Translations under genes and position numbers: made by a program | Assembly (NCBI RefSeq): GCF_003665095.1 | Contig: NZ_RCHV01000002.1 | Location: 6,266,501 to 6,330,500 of the forward strand | DNA length: 64,000 bases | Source: Streptomyces sp. Z26 | GTDB lineage: Bacteria; Actinomycetota; Actinomycetes; Streptomycetales; Streptomycetaceae | Direction: 5' to 3' | Part shown: positions 41,497-49,962 of the stretch, one piece after another | How the letters are laid out: every line of letters begins with the position of its first letter | How positions within the stretch are numbered: position 1 is the first letter of the stretch | Notes under the pieces: model-generated | The model's input: only the letters and a program-made list of their open reading frames with translations | The model's database searches: none | Told to the model about the DNA's origin: nothing

Positions 41497-44022
41497 TCAC
41501 AGCTGCCCGACCGAGCCGACCTGGACGACCGCGCGGCCCTCCTCGTCGGAGGCCGTCAGGTCGACCTCGGCGGAGATGCCCCAGTCGTGGTGGCCCTCGG
41601 GATCGGAGAAGGTCTGGCGGACCCGCCACAACCCGTCCTCCGGCACCTCCTCGATGTGGAGCAACCGCGGGCCGCGCGCGTCGGGGCCCGTGCCCAGGTC
41701 GTCGTACTCGTCCCAGTACCCGTCCATCGCCTCGGCCCAGGCGTTCGCGTCCCAGCCCGACTCGGCGTCCATCTCGCCGAGTTCGGCGAACTTGTCCAGG
41801 GCCGCCAGCTCCACCCGGCGGAACATCGCGTTGCGCACCAGTACACGGAAGGCACGCGCGTTGGCGGTCACCGGCTTCACCTGGTCGGCGCGCGCCTGGG
41901 CCTCCTCCGGGGTCTCGTCCGCCGGGTTGGCCAGCTGCTCCCACTCGTCCAGCAGACTGGAGTCGACCTGCCGCACCATCTCGCCCAGCCACTCGATGAT
42001 GTCCTGGAAGTCCTCCGACTTCAGGTCGTCCGGGACGGTGTGCTGCAACGCCTTGTAGGCGCTCGCCAGGTAGCGCAGGACGATGCCCTCGGTACGGGCC
42101 AGCTCGTAGAACGAGACGAACTCCCCGAACGCCATGGCCCGTTCGTACATGTCCCGGATCACGGACTTCGGGGACAGCGGATGGTCACCCACCCACGGGT
42201 GGGACTTGCGGTAGAGGCCGTAGGCGTGGAAGAGCAGCTCCTCCAGCGGCTGCGGATAGCTGATGTCCATCAGCCGTTCCATCCGCTCCTCGTACTCGAT
42301 CCCGTCCGCCTTCATCTCGGCCACCGCCTCGCCCTTGGCCTTGTTGGTCTGGGCGGCGAGGATCTGGCGGGGGTCGTCGAGGGTCGACTCGACGACGGAG
42401 ACCATGTCGAGCGCGTACGACGGCGACTCGGGGTCCAGCAGCTCGAACGCGGCGAGCGCGAAGGTCGACAGCGGCTGGTTGAGCGCGAAGTCCTGCTGGA
42501 GGTCGACGGTCAGCCGGATGCGCCGCCCGTCCGCGTCGGCCTGGTCGGCGTCCAGTTGCTCCACGACGCCGCCGTCCAACAGCGAGCGGTAGATGGCGAT
42601 GGCCCGCCGGATGTGCCGCAGCTGCGCGCGCCGGTCCTCGTGGTTGTCCTCCAAGAGCTTGCGCATGGCCTGGAACGGGTCGCCGGGACGGGCGATGACC
42701 GCCAGCAGCATCGCGTGGGTGACCCGGAAGCGCGAGTTCAGCGGCTCCGGTTCGGCGGCGATGAGCTTCTCGAAGGTCTGCTCGCTCCAGCTGACGAAGC
42801 CCTCCGGGGCCTTCTTGCGGACGACCTTGCGGCGCTTCTTCGGGTCGTCGCCCGCCTTCGTGAGCGCCTTCTCGTTCTCCACGACGTGCTCGGGTGCCTG
42901 CGCCACGACGAACCCGGAGGTGTCGAACCCGGCCCGTCCCGCCCGGCCCGCGATCTGGTGGAACTCGCGCGCCCGCAGCGTCCGTACCCGGGTCCCGTCG
43001 TACTTGGTGAGGGCCGTGAAGAGGACCGTGCGGATGGGCACGTTGACGCCGACGCCGAGCGTGTCGGTGCCGCAGATGACCTTCAACAGACCGGCCTGCG
43101 CCAGCCGTTCCACCAGCCGCCGGTACTTGGGGAGCATCCCGGCGTGGTGCACGCCGATGCCGTGCCGCACGTAACGGGACAGGTTCCGGCCGAACTTGGT
43201 GGTGAAGCGGAAGTTGCCGATGAGCGCCGCGATCTCGTCCTTCTCGGCGCGCGTGCACATGTTGATGCTCATCAGCGCCTGCGCCCGCTCCACCGCCTGC
43301 GCCTGCGTGAAGTGCACGATGTAGACCGGCGCCTGCCGGGTCTCCAGCAGCTCGGTGAGGGTCTCGGTGAGGCTCGTCGTCCGGTACTCGTAGGACAGCG
43401 GCACCGGCCGCGTCGCGGACCGTACGACGGCGGTGCTCCGGCCCGTCCGCCGCGCCAGGTCCCCCTCGAACCGGGTGACGTCACCCAGTGTGGCCGACAT
43501 CAGGATGAACTGCGCCTGCGGCAGCTCCAGCAGCGGGATCTGCCAGGCCCAGCCGCGGTCCGGCTCGGCGTAGAAGTGGAACTCGTCCATCACGACCTGG
43601 CCGATGTCGGCCTTCTCGCCGTCGCGCAGCGCGATGGAGGCCAGCACCTCGGCGGTGCAGCAGATGACGGGCGCGTCGGCGTTGACCGAGGCGTCACCGG
43701 TCAGCATGCCGACGTTCTCGGTGCCGAACAGCTTGCACAGGTCGAAGAACTTCTCCGACACGAGCGCCTTGATCGGCGCGGTGTAGAAGGTGACCTGGTC
43801 CCGTGCGAGCGCCGCGTAGTGGGCGCCCGCCGCCACGAGGCTCTTGCCGGACCCGGTGGGGGTGGACAGGATGACGTTCGCCCCCGAGACCACCTCGATC
43901 AGGGCCTCTTCCTGAGCGGGATAGAGCGTGATGCCCCGCTCCTCGGCCCAGTTCGAGAACGTCTCGAAGAGGGCGTCCGGGTCGGCGTCGTTCGGCATCT
44001 GATCGATAAGGGTGGCTGTCAC
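41497..44022 (-). CDS. DEAD/DEAH-box helicase with DUF3516 domain
   Basis: 841 residues from GTG 44022; an ATG at 44031 is also possible. Ski2-like motor: YPAQEEALIEVVSGANVILSTPTGSGKSL (Walker A), TAPIKALVSEKFF, VVMDEFHFYAEPDRG (DEFH box), LMSATLGD, motif V GTDTLGVGVNVP, and motif VI HQIAGRAGRAGFD. The C-terminal 350 residues form DUF3516, with KKRRKVVRKKAPEGFVSW before it and SYPQPLEELLFHAYGLYRKSHPWV within. The protein is nearly universal in actinobacteria and is assigned to RNA metabolism by similarity to Ski2/Mtr4. Base use is typical of a housekeeping gene. Confidence 0.95.
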   Translation of the reverse strand: MTATLIDQMPNDADPDALFETFSNWAEERGITLYPAQEEALIEVVSGANVILSTPTGSGKSLVAAGAHYAALARDQVTFYTAPIKALVSEKFFDLCKLFGTENVGMLTGDASVNADAPVICCTAEVLASIALRDGEKADIGQVVMDEFHFYAEPDRGWAWQIPLLELPQAQFILMSATLGDVTRFEGDLARRTGRSTAVVRSATRPVPLSYEYRTTSLTETLTELLETRQAPVYIVHFTQAQAVERAQALMSINMCTRAEKDEIAALIGNFRFTTKFGRNLSRYVRHGIGVHHAGMLPKYRRLVERLAQAGLLKVICGTDTLGVGVNVPIRTVLFTALTKYDGTRVRTLRAREFHQIAGRAGRAGFDTSGFVVAQAPEHVVENEKALTKAGDDPKKRRKVVRKKAPEGFVSWSEQTFEKLIAAEPEPLNSRFRVTHAMLLAVIARPGDPFQAMRKLLEDNHEDRRAQLRHIRRAIAIYRSLLDGGVVEQLDADQADADGRRIRLTVDLQQDFALNQPLSTFALAAFELLDPESPSYALDMVSVVESTLDDPRQILAAQTNKAKGEAVAEMKADGIEYEERMERLMDISYPQPLEELLFHAYGLYRKSHPWVGDHPLSPKSVIRDMYERAMAFGEFVSFYELARTEGIVLRYLASAYKALQHTVPDDLKSEDFQDIIEWLGEMVRQVDSSLLDEWEQLANPADETPEEAQARADQVKPVTANARAFRVLVRNAMFRRVELAALDKFAELGEMDAESGWDANAWAEAMDGYWDEYDDLGTGPDARGPRLLHIEEVPEDGLWRVRQTFSDPEGHHDWGISAEVDLTASDEEGRAVVQVGSVGQL

Positions 44023-44200
44023 GCACCCCATCTTGCCCTTCCACGGCCCGAATCCGGGAACCGGTGGAGGGTCGGTGATCACCGGGCGCTACGCTGTGTC
44101 GCCGGCCGGTCGGCAGCGCGCACGCCTGCCCGGAAACCGGCACACGTGAGCGACGCAGCCGTACGCGGGGCGCCGTACGGCACTGGGGTGGGGATCGACG

Positions 44201-44992
44201 ATGATGGGACCGGCGCACTCGCTGTCGGGAGCGGCGGCGTGGCTGGGGGCGGGCGCCGTGGCCAACGCGCTGGACCACCGTATGCCCTGGCCGGTGCTGG
44301 TGGTGGGCACGTTGATCTGCGCGGGTGCCGCACTGGCACCGGACCTCGACCAGAAGTCGGCGACGATATCCCGGGCCTTCGGGCCGCTGTCCAAAGCGCT
44401 CTGCGGACTGATCGACAAACTGTCCCAGGCGGTGTTCAACGCCACGCGGGGCCGGGGCGAACGGCGTCGGTCCGGCGGCCACCGCACCCTCACCCACACC
44501 TGGGTATGGGCGGTGCTGATCGGCATCGGCTTCTCCGCCGCCGCGGTGGCCGGCGGGCGGTGGGCGGTCCTGACGATCCTCTTCATCCACGTCGTGCTCG
44601 CCGTCGAGGGACTGCTGTGGCGCATGGCCAGGGTCTCCAGCGACGTCCTGGTCTGGCTGCTCGGTGCGGCCTCGGCGTGGATCCTCGCCGGAGTGCTGGA
44701 CCAGCCGGGGAACGGTGCGGACTGGCTGTTCCACGGGGACGGTCAGGAGTACATGTGGCTCGGACTGCCCGTCGTGCTCGGCTCGTTGGTGCACAGCATC
44801 GGAGACGCGCTGACCATCTCCGGCTGCCCCATCCTGTGGCCGATACCGATAGCGGGCAAGCGCTGGTACCCACTGGGCACACCCCACTTCATGCGCTTCC
44901 GCGCCGGTGCCTGGGTGGAGGTGAAGGTCCTGATGCCGCTGTTCATGGTGCTCGGGGGCTTCGGGGCGCTGAGCGCCCTCGGCGTCCTCTGA
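44201..44992 (+). CDS. YdjM-like metal-dependent membrane hydrolase (DUF457)
   Basis: 263 residues. Conserved metal-binding-like residues come from MMGPAHSLSG (His6), APDLDQKSAT and GGHRTLTHTWVW. Between them run about five membrane helices, and the last part carries SLVHSIGDALTISGCPILWPIP and KRWYPLGTPHFMRF. These are the hallmarks of the YdjM/DUF457 family, inner-membrane proteins whose E. coli member is LexA-regulated. A phospholipid or phosphoester substrate has been supposed for the family but is unproven. No LexA-type box (GAAC-N4-GTTC) is seen in the 178 bases upstream. Confidence 0.88.
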   Translation: MMGPAHSLSGAAAWLGAGAVANALDHRMPWPVLVVGTLICAGAALAPDLDQKSATISRAFGPLSKALCGLIDKLSQAVFNATRGRGERRRSGGHRTLTHTWVWAVLIGIGFSAAAVAGGRWAVLTILFIHVVLAVEGLLWRMARVSSDVLVWLLGAASAWILAGVLDQPGNGADWLFHGDGQEYMWLGLPVVLGSLVHSIGDALTISGCPILWPIPIAGKRWYPLGTPHFMRFRAGAWVEVKVLMPLFMVLGGFGALSALGVL

Positions 44993-45058
44993 CGCGTCGT
45001 CCGACGCCGGGCCACCGCGCGCCCCTGCGGCGGGGCCCGCTCGGGAAGGGCCCGCGCC

Positions 45059-45076
45059 TCCGGCGACGGCGCCGGA
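45059..45076. terminator. Small hairpin downstream of YdjM-like gene
   Basis: TCCGGCG (45059-45065) pairs with CGCCGGA (45070-45076) around a 4-base loop, 67 bases past the stop, in the 187-base spacer to the convergent ABC exporter genes. Confidence 0.5.
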
Positions 45077-45179
45077 CAGCACCGTCCGTGAGGCACCCCG
45101 AGGCCCGGCGCCGTACGCGTGGCGCGCCCGACTCCGGCCCGCCCACCCATGATTTTGCGTACGTGCCCGGCCCCCGAGG

Positions 45180-46961
45180 TCAGCCGTGCCAGGAACGCCA
45201 CAGCGCGGCGTACGCCCCGTCGTTCCCCACCAGCGCGTCGTGGCTGCCGAGTTCGCTGATCCGGCCGTCCTCGATCACCGCGATCACGTCGGCGTCGTGC
45301 GCCGTGTGCAACCGGTGCGCGATCGCCACCACGGTGCGCCCCTCCAGCACCTGCGCGAGCGAGCGCTCCAGGTGCCGCGCCGCACGCGGGTCGAGAAGGG
45401 ACGTCGCCTCGTCCAGCACCAGCGTGTGGGGGTCGGCGAGCACCAGCCGGGCCAACGCGATCTGCTGCGCCTGCGCGGGCGTGACCTGGTGCCCGCCGGA
45501 CCCCACCTCGCTGTCGAGCCCGTCGTCCAGCGCCCTCGCCCAGCCGTCCGCGCCGACCGCGCCGAGCGCGGCCCACAGCTCGGTGTCACCCGCGTCCGTA
45601 CGGGCCAGCAGCAGGTTGTCGCGGAGCGAACCGACGAAGACGTGGTGCTCCTGGTTGACCAGCGCGACATGGGCCCGTACGCGTTCGGCGGGCATCCGGG
45701 ACAACTCGGCGCCGCCGAGGGTGACTTCGCCGGTCCGGGGCCCGTAGATCCCCGCGAGCAGCCGACCGAGCGTCGACTTGCCGGCGCCGGAGGGGCCGAC
45801 CAGCGCCAGCCGGGTGCCCGGCGGCACGTCCAGGGAGACGCCGTGCAGGACGTCGGCCCCTTCGTGGTAGCCGAACCGCACCCGGTCGGCGCGCATGTCG
45901 CGGCCGTCGGGAGCGAGGGCGTGCTCCCCGGCGTCGGGTTCGATCTCGCGTACGCCCACCAGTCGGGCCAACGAGACCTGCGCGACCTGGAGTTCGTCGT
46001 ACCAGCGCAGGATCAGTCCCACCGGCTCGAACAGCATCTGGGCCAGCAGCGCCCCCGTGGTGAGCTGCCCGACGGTGATCCAGTCCTGGAGGACGAAGAC
46101 ACCGCCGAGGATCAGCACGGAGCCGACGATCAGCATGTTGCTGATGTTGACGGTGGGGAAGAGGATGGTGCGCAGCCAGAGGGTGTAGCGCTCCCACGCC
46201 GTCCATTCGCGGACACGCCGCTCGGAGAGCGCCACGCGTCGCGCGCCCAGCCCGTGCGCCTCGACCGTCCGCCCCGCGTCCACGGTCTCGGCGAGCGCGG
46301 CGGCGACGGCGGCGTACCCGGCGGCCTCCGAACGGTAGGCGCGCGGGGCCCGCCGGTAGTACCAGCGGCAGCCGGTCAGCAGCACCGGGAGCGCCACGAG
46401 CACGGCGAGCGCCAGCGGCGGCGCCGTGACCCCGAGCGCGCCGAGCAGCAGCGCCGCCCACACCACGCCGATGGAGAGCTGCGGCACGGCCTCCCGCATG
46501 GCGTTCGCCAGCCGGTCGATGTCGGTGGTGATACGGGACAACAGGTCGCCGGTGCCCGCGCGTTCGAGGACGCCGGGCGGCAGCCGTACGGACCGTACGA
46601 GGAAGTCCTCGCGCAGGTCCGCCAGCATCTGCTCGCCCAGCATCGCGCCCCGCAGCCGGACGAGGCGCACGAAGAACGTCTGCACGGCCAGCGCCACGGT
46701 GAACAGCGCGACCGTGCGTCCCAGCGGGATGTCGTCCGCGCCCTCGGAGAGGTCCTGGATGACGGTGCCCAGCAGGTACGGGCCGACCATGGAGGCGGTC
46801 ACGCCGATCGCGTTCACCACCATCAGCACGGCGAACGGGCGCCGGTGCCGCCGTACCAGCTCGCGCACGTACGCGCGGACTGTCGCCGGGGAGCCGACCG
46901 GCAGCGTGGTGGCGGACTCGGGCGCGGCCGGGTCGTACGCGGGAGGAGCGACGCCGATCAT
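45180..46961 (-). CDS. ABC exporter half-transporter with intact Walker A but degenerate signature
   Basis: 593 residues; the ATG overlaps the partner's stop as ATGA. Six membrane helices lie within residues 42-310. The ATPase domain has Walker A GPSGAGKST (389-397), Q-loop VNQEHHVF, Walker B TLVLDEATS with the catalytic Glu, and switch His549 in AIAHRLHTA. The signature that should read LSGGQ is VTPAQ (493-497). So this subunit can bind and hydrolyse ATP only against a proper signature from its partner, which the upstream gene provides. Together they form a heteromeric type IV exporter of peptides, lipids or drugs; the substrate is unknown. Confidence 0.92.
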   Translation of the reverse strand: MIGVAPPAYDPAAPESATTLPVGSPATVRAYVRELVRRHRRPFAVLMVVNAIGVTASMVGPYLLGTVIQDLSEGADDIPLGRTVALFTVALAVQTFFVRLVRLRGAMLGEQMLADLREDFLVRSVRLPPGVLERAGTGDLLSRITTDIDRLANAMREAVPQLSIGVVWAALLLGALGVTAPPLALAVLVALPVLLTGCRWYYRRAPRAYRSEAAGYAAVAAALAETVDAGRTVEAHGLGARRVALSERRVREWTAWERYTLWLRTILFPTVNISNMLIVGSVLILGGVFVLQDWITVGQLTTGALLAQMLFEPVGLILRWYDELQVAQVSLARLVGVREIEPDAGEHALAPDGRDMRADRVRFGYHEGADVLHGVSLDVPPGTRLALVGPSGAGKSTLGRLLAGIYGPRTGEVTLGGAELSRMPAERVRAHVALVNQEHHVFVGSLRDNLLLARTDAGDTELWAALGAVGADGWARALDDGLDSEVGSGGHQVTPAQAQQIALARLVLADPHTLVLDEATSLLDPRAARHLERSLAQVLEGRTVVAIAHRLHTAHDADVIAVIEDGRISELGSHDALVGNDGAYAALWRSWHG

Positions 46962-48880
46962 GCGTGAGTGGTCCCTTCGGCGAGTTCGTCGTCGGTCTCG
47001 CGGGTGACGACGGCGCGGTAACGCGGGTCCGCGCCGAGTAGTTCGCGGTGGCTGCCGGACGCGGCGACGCGCCCGTCCCGTACGAGGACGACGTGGTCCG
47101 CGTGGTCGAGCAGCAGCGGGCTGGAGGTCAGGACGACCGTCGTGCGTCCGGCACGGACGCGGCGCAGCGCGTCCGCGATCCGCGCCTCGGTGTGCGAGTC
47201 GACGGCGCTCGTCGGCTCGTCCAGGACCAGTACGGGCGGGTCGGTGACGAGGGAGCGGGCGAGCGCGAGCCGTTGGCGCTGCCCGCCGGAGAGCGACCGG
47301 CCGCGTTCGGTGACACGTGCCTCCAGCGGGTCGCCGTCGAGCCCGGGTGTGCCCTGCCGCAGCGCGTCCAGCACGTCGCCGCACTGCGCGGCGGCCAGCG
47401 CCTCGTGCGCCGGGACGCGGCCGGACGCGGGCACGTCGAGCAGTTCCCGGAGGGTGCCGGAGAGCAGGACCGGGTCCTTGTCCTGGACGAGGACGGCCGC
47501 GCGCGCCCGCGCCAGCGTGACATCGTCCAGCGGGACGCCGCCCAACAGGACGGACGGCGGGGCGGGTCGGGCCGTATCCGGGGCGTCGGTGCCCCCGCGC
47601 CCCGCGCGGCCCGTGCCGGCGCCGGAGCCCCGTACGACCGCCGCGCCATCACCGCCCCCGCCACCGTTCCCGCCACCACCGTCCCCGTCTCCGCTGCTCT
47701 CGCCGTCCTCGACACCCGCGTCGTGCCCGCCGAGTCGGGCCGCCAGCCGCCCCGCCTCGTCCGGGTCGCCGCACACCACCGCGGTCAGCCGCCCCGCCGG
47801 GGCCAGCAGTCCCGCGACGGGGTCGTGCAGGTCACCCGCCACCGGGTCGACGAGTGCGGCGCCCCTGTCGCCGCGCCCCTCCACGGCTCGGCGCAGCCCC
47901 AGCACCCGGGCGGCTCGGGCGGCCGAGGGCCGGGAGAACGAGTACGCCATCGCGAACTCCTGCACCAGCCGCAGCGGGAACAGCAGGAAGGTCACCGCGC
48001 CGTACACGGTGGTCAGTTCACCGACCGAGATGCGCCCGTCCATCGCCAGCCCGGTGCCGTGCCACACCACCGCGATCAGCAGCAGCCCCGGCAGCGCCAC
48101 CTGCACGGCCTCGATCAACGCCCACATCCGGGCCGTACGCACCGCCGCCCGCCGTACCTCCTGCGACGCGCCGCGGTACCGCTCCAGGAACAGCTCCTCG
48201 CCGCCGATGCCCCGCAGCACCCGCAGCCCGGCCACCGTGTCCGCCGCCAGCTCCGTCGCGCGCCCCGCCTTCTCCCGCTGGAGGTCGGCGCGACGCGTGG
48301 CACGCGGCAGCATCGGGAGCACCACCGCGATCAGCAGGAGCAGTCCGGCGGCGACCAGAAGGCCCAACTCGGGTTCGTACGCGATCAGGCCCGCGCACAC
48401 GCAGAGCGCGACCAGCACCCCCGCGCTGAACCGGGACACCGACTCGACGCACCAGCCGATCTTCTCGATGTCGCCGGTGGAGACCGCGACGACCTCGCCT
48501 GCGGCGACCCGTTGGGTGAGGGTGGCGCCCAGTGCGGACGTACGGCGGGCCAGCAGCTGCTGTACGCGGGCGGCGGCGGTGATCCAGTTGCTGACGGCAG
48601 TACGGTGCAGCATGGTGTCGCCCACCGTGGCGCCGACGCCGATCAGCGCGAGCAGCGTGGCCGCCAGCGCGAGCCGTTCGCCGGAGCGGTCCACGACGGC
48701 CTGCACGGCCAGCCCGACGGCCACGGGGATGCTCGCCACCGACGCCATGTGCAGCGTGCCCCACGCCAGCGACTTCGCCTGGCCGCGCAGTTGGCGTCGG
48801 CCGAGCCAGAGCAGCAGGCGCGGGCCGGAACGTACGTCGGGGACGCCCGGGTCGGCATACGGAAGATCGCGAATCAGCAT
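46958..48880 (-). CDS. ABC exporter half-transporter lacking Walker A
   Basis: 640 residues from ATG 48880; a start at 49012 would add a non-conserved segment. Membrane helices lie in residues 34-310. Where Walker A belongs the sequence is VVCGDPDEAGRLAARLGG (368-385) with no lysine, followed by a Gly/Asp-rich insertion (388-443). The signature LSGGQ (530-534) and Walker B VLVLDEPTS are intact, but the switch histidine is Ser585 in VVLTSSPLLL. It cannot hold ATP in the usual way but can complete the ATP site of the coupled partner. First gene of the two-gene operon. Confidence 0.92.
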   Translation of the reverse strand: MLIRDLPYADPGVPDVRSGPRLLLWLGRRQLRGQAKSLAWGTLHMASVASIPVAVGLAVQAVVDRSGERLALAATLLALIGVGATVGDTMLHRTAVSNWITAAARVQQLLARRTSALGATLTQRVAAGEVVAVSTGDIEKIGWCVESVSRFSAGVLVALCVCAGLIAYEPELGLLVAAGLLLLIAVVLPMLPRATRRADLQREKAGRATELAADTVAGLRVLRGIGGEELFLERYRGASQEVRRAAVRTARMWALIEAVQVALPGLLLIAVVWHGTGLAMDGRISVGELTTVYGAVTFLLFPLRLVQEFAMAYSFSRPSAARAARVLGLRRAVEGRGDRGAALVDPVAGDLHDPVAGLLAPAGRLTAVVCGDPDEAGRLAARLGGHDAGVEDGESSGDGDGGGGNGGGGGDGAAVVRGSGAGTGRAGRGGTDAPDTARPAPPSVLLGGVPLDDVTLARARAAVLVQDKDPVLLSGTLRELLDVPASGRVPAHEALAAAQCGDVLDALRQGTPGLDGDPLEARVTERGRSLSGGQRQRLALARSLVTDPPVLVLDEPTSAVDSHTEARIADALRRVRAGRTTVVLTSSPLLLDHADHVVLVRDGRVAASGSHRELLGADPRYRAVVTRETDDELAEGTTHA

Positions 48881-49002
48881 GACGTCCCGGTGCGTGTCGG
48901 CGGGGTGGGGGATGAGGGGCCAGCTTGTCCAGCGCGGGCACCGGATATCAACCAGTTTTCCCCGGCCCGTCGTCACGCCGCGCGGGGTGCGACGATGAGG
49001 GA

Positions 49003-49767
49003 ATGGAGACAACGGGTGTGGGGCGGGCGCGCGGCAGGACGACGGCGACCCTTGCGGTGGCGACGGTGGCGGTGGCCGCGCTGCTCGGCGGTTGCGGCGA
49101 CGACGGCGGGGACGACGGGGGAGGCGGGAAGGCGGCCGCGGAGTCGGGCGGTTCCGCGAAGAAGGGGTCCGCCGAGAAGGCCGATCCGACGCGCCTTCCC
49201 GGTGTCGGTGACCGGCTCCACGCGAAGATCCCGGCCCGCTCCGAGCAGGTCGTCGCGGTCCACGGTGAGGGCGCGGACTCGGCCGACGCCACCGTGGAGC
49301 TGTACACGAAGGAGGGCGGGCGCTGGTCCCGTGACAAGAGCTGGCCCGCGCACAACGGCAAGCGTGGTTGGACGCCCCGGCACCACGAGGGCGACAAGCG
49401 CAGCCCCGTGGGCGTCTTCGGCCTGTCCGACGCGGGCGGCGTACTGCCCGACCCGGGCGCGAAGCTGCCGTACACGCACACCGCGGCCTTCACCCCGCCC
49501 TCGTACTGGGCCAAGTCCACCCGGCACGACTTCGACCGCGTCATCGCCATCGACTACAACCGGGTCGAAGGCACCTCGCCGCTCGACCCGACCCGGCCGG
49601 AGGGCCAGTCCAGGGGCGGCAGCATCTGGCTGCACATGGACCACGGCAGCGGTACGTCGGGCTGCGTCAGCCTGTCCCGTTCGGGGATGGAGTACCTGCT
49701 GCGCACGCTCGACCCGGAGCGGCACCCCGTCGTGGTCATGGGGGACAAGGCGTCGCTGGCGAAGTGA
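49003..49767 (+). CDS. L,D-transpeptidase (YkuD-like) lipoprotein
   Basis: 254 residues from the ATG behind GATGAGGGA. Signal with lipobox VAALLGGC (Cys31), then a Gly/Asp/Lys-rich linker to residue 62. The catalytic domain holds KSWPAHNGKRGWTPRHHEGDKRSPVGVFGLSDA, the family's conserved strand, and the active-site block IWLHMDHGSGTSGCVSLS with His211/His214 and Cys221. The HxxxGxxGC form belongs to the murein L,D-transpeptidase-like subfamily common in Streptomyces. It should act on peptidoglycan stem peptides outside the membrane. No LysM or other wall-binding module. The alpha-amylase gene follows after 195 bases with its own promoter. Confidence 0.9.
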   Translation: METTGVGRARGRTTATLAVATVAVAALLGGCGDDGGDDGGGGKAAAESGGSAKKGSAEKADPTRLPGVGDRLHAKIPARSEQVVAVHGEGADSADATVELYTKEGGRWSRDKSWPAHNGKRGWTPRHHEGDKRSPVGVFGLSDAGGVLPDPGAKLPYTHTAAFTPPSYWAKSTRHDFDRVIAIDYNRVEGTSPLDPTRPEGQSRGGSIWLHMDHGSGTSGCVSLSRSGMEYLLRTLDPERHPVVVMGDKASLAK

Positions 49768-49817
49768 GCCGACCGGGCCGGGGCGGCGGTGTACCGGCCC
49801 GGACCGGGGCGCAATAC

Positions 49818-49882
49818 CTTGCAGCAAGAACGCGGAAATCCTTGCGCAGCGTCTTGACGTGTGCACGGTGCGGCGGCAGGCT
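49818..49882 (+). promoter_or_regulatory. Alpha-amylase promoter with MalR-like operator
   Basis: CTTGCAGCAAG (49818-49828) is a dyad with 5-base arms and a second half-site CTTGCGCAG begins at 49841. TTGACG (49854-49859), a 17-base spacer and CAGGCT (49877-49882) follow as an HrdB-type promoter. CTTGC/GCAAG repeats just before the -35 element are the known signature of MalR (Reg1) control of maltose and amylase genes in Streptomyces. Confidence 0.75.
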
Positions 49883-49962
49883 CGCCGCACTACCCCCACG
49901 GTGGCCTGGCGCGTGGCTGCCTTCGGGGCACCCCCGTGCCCCCACGTCGAAGGAGCCGCAGG

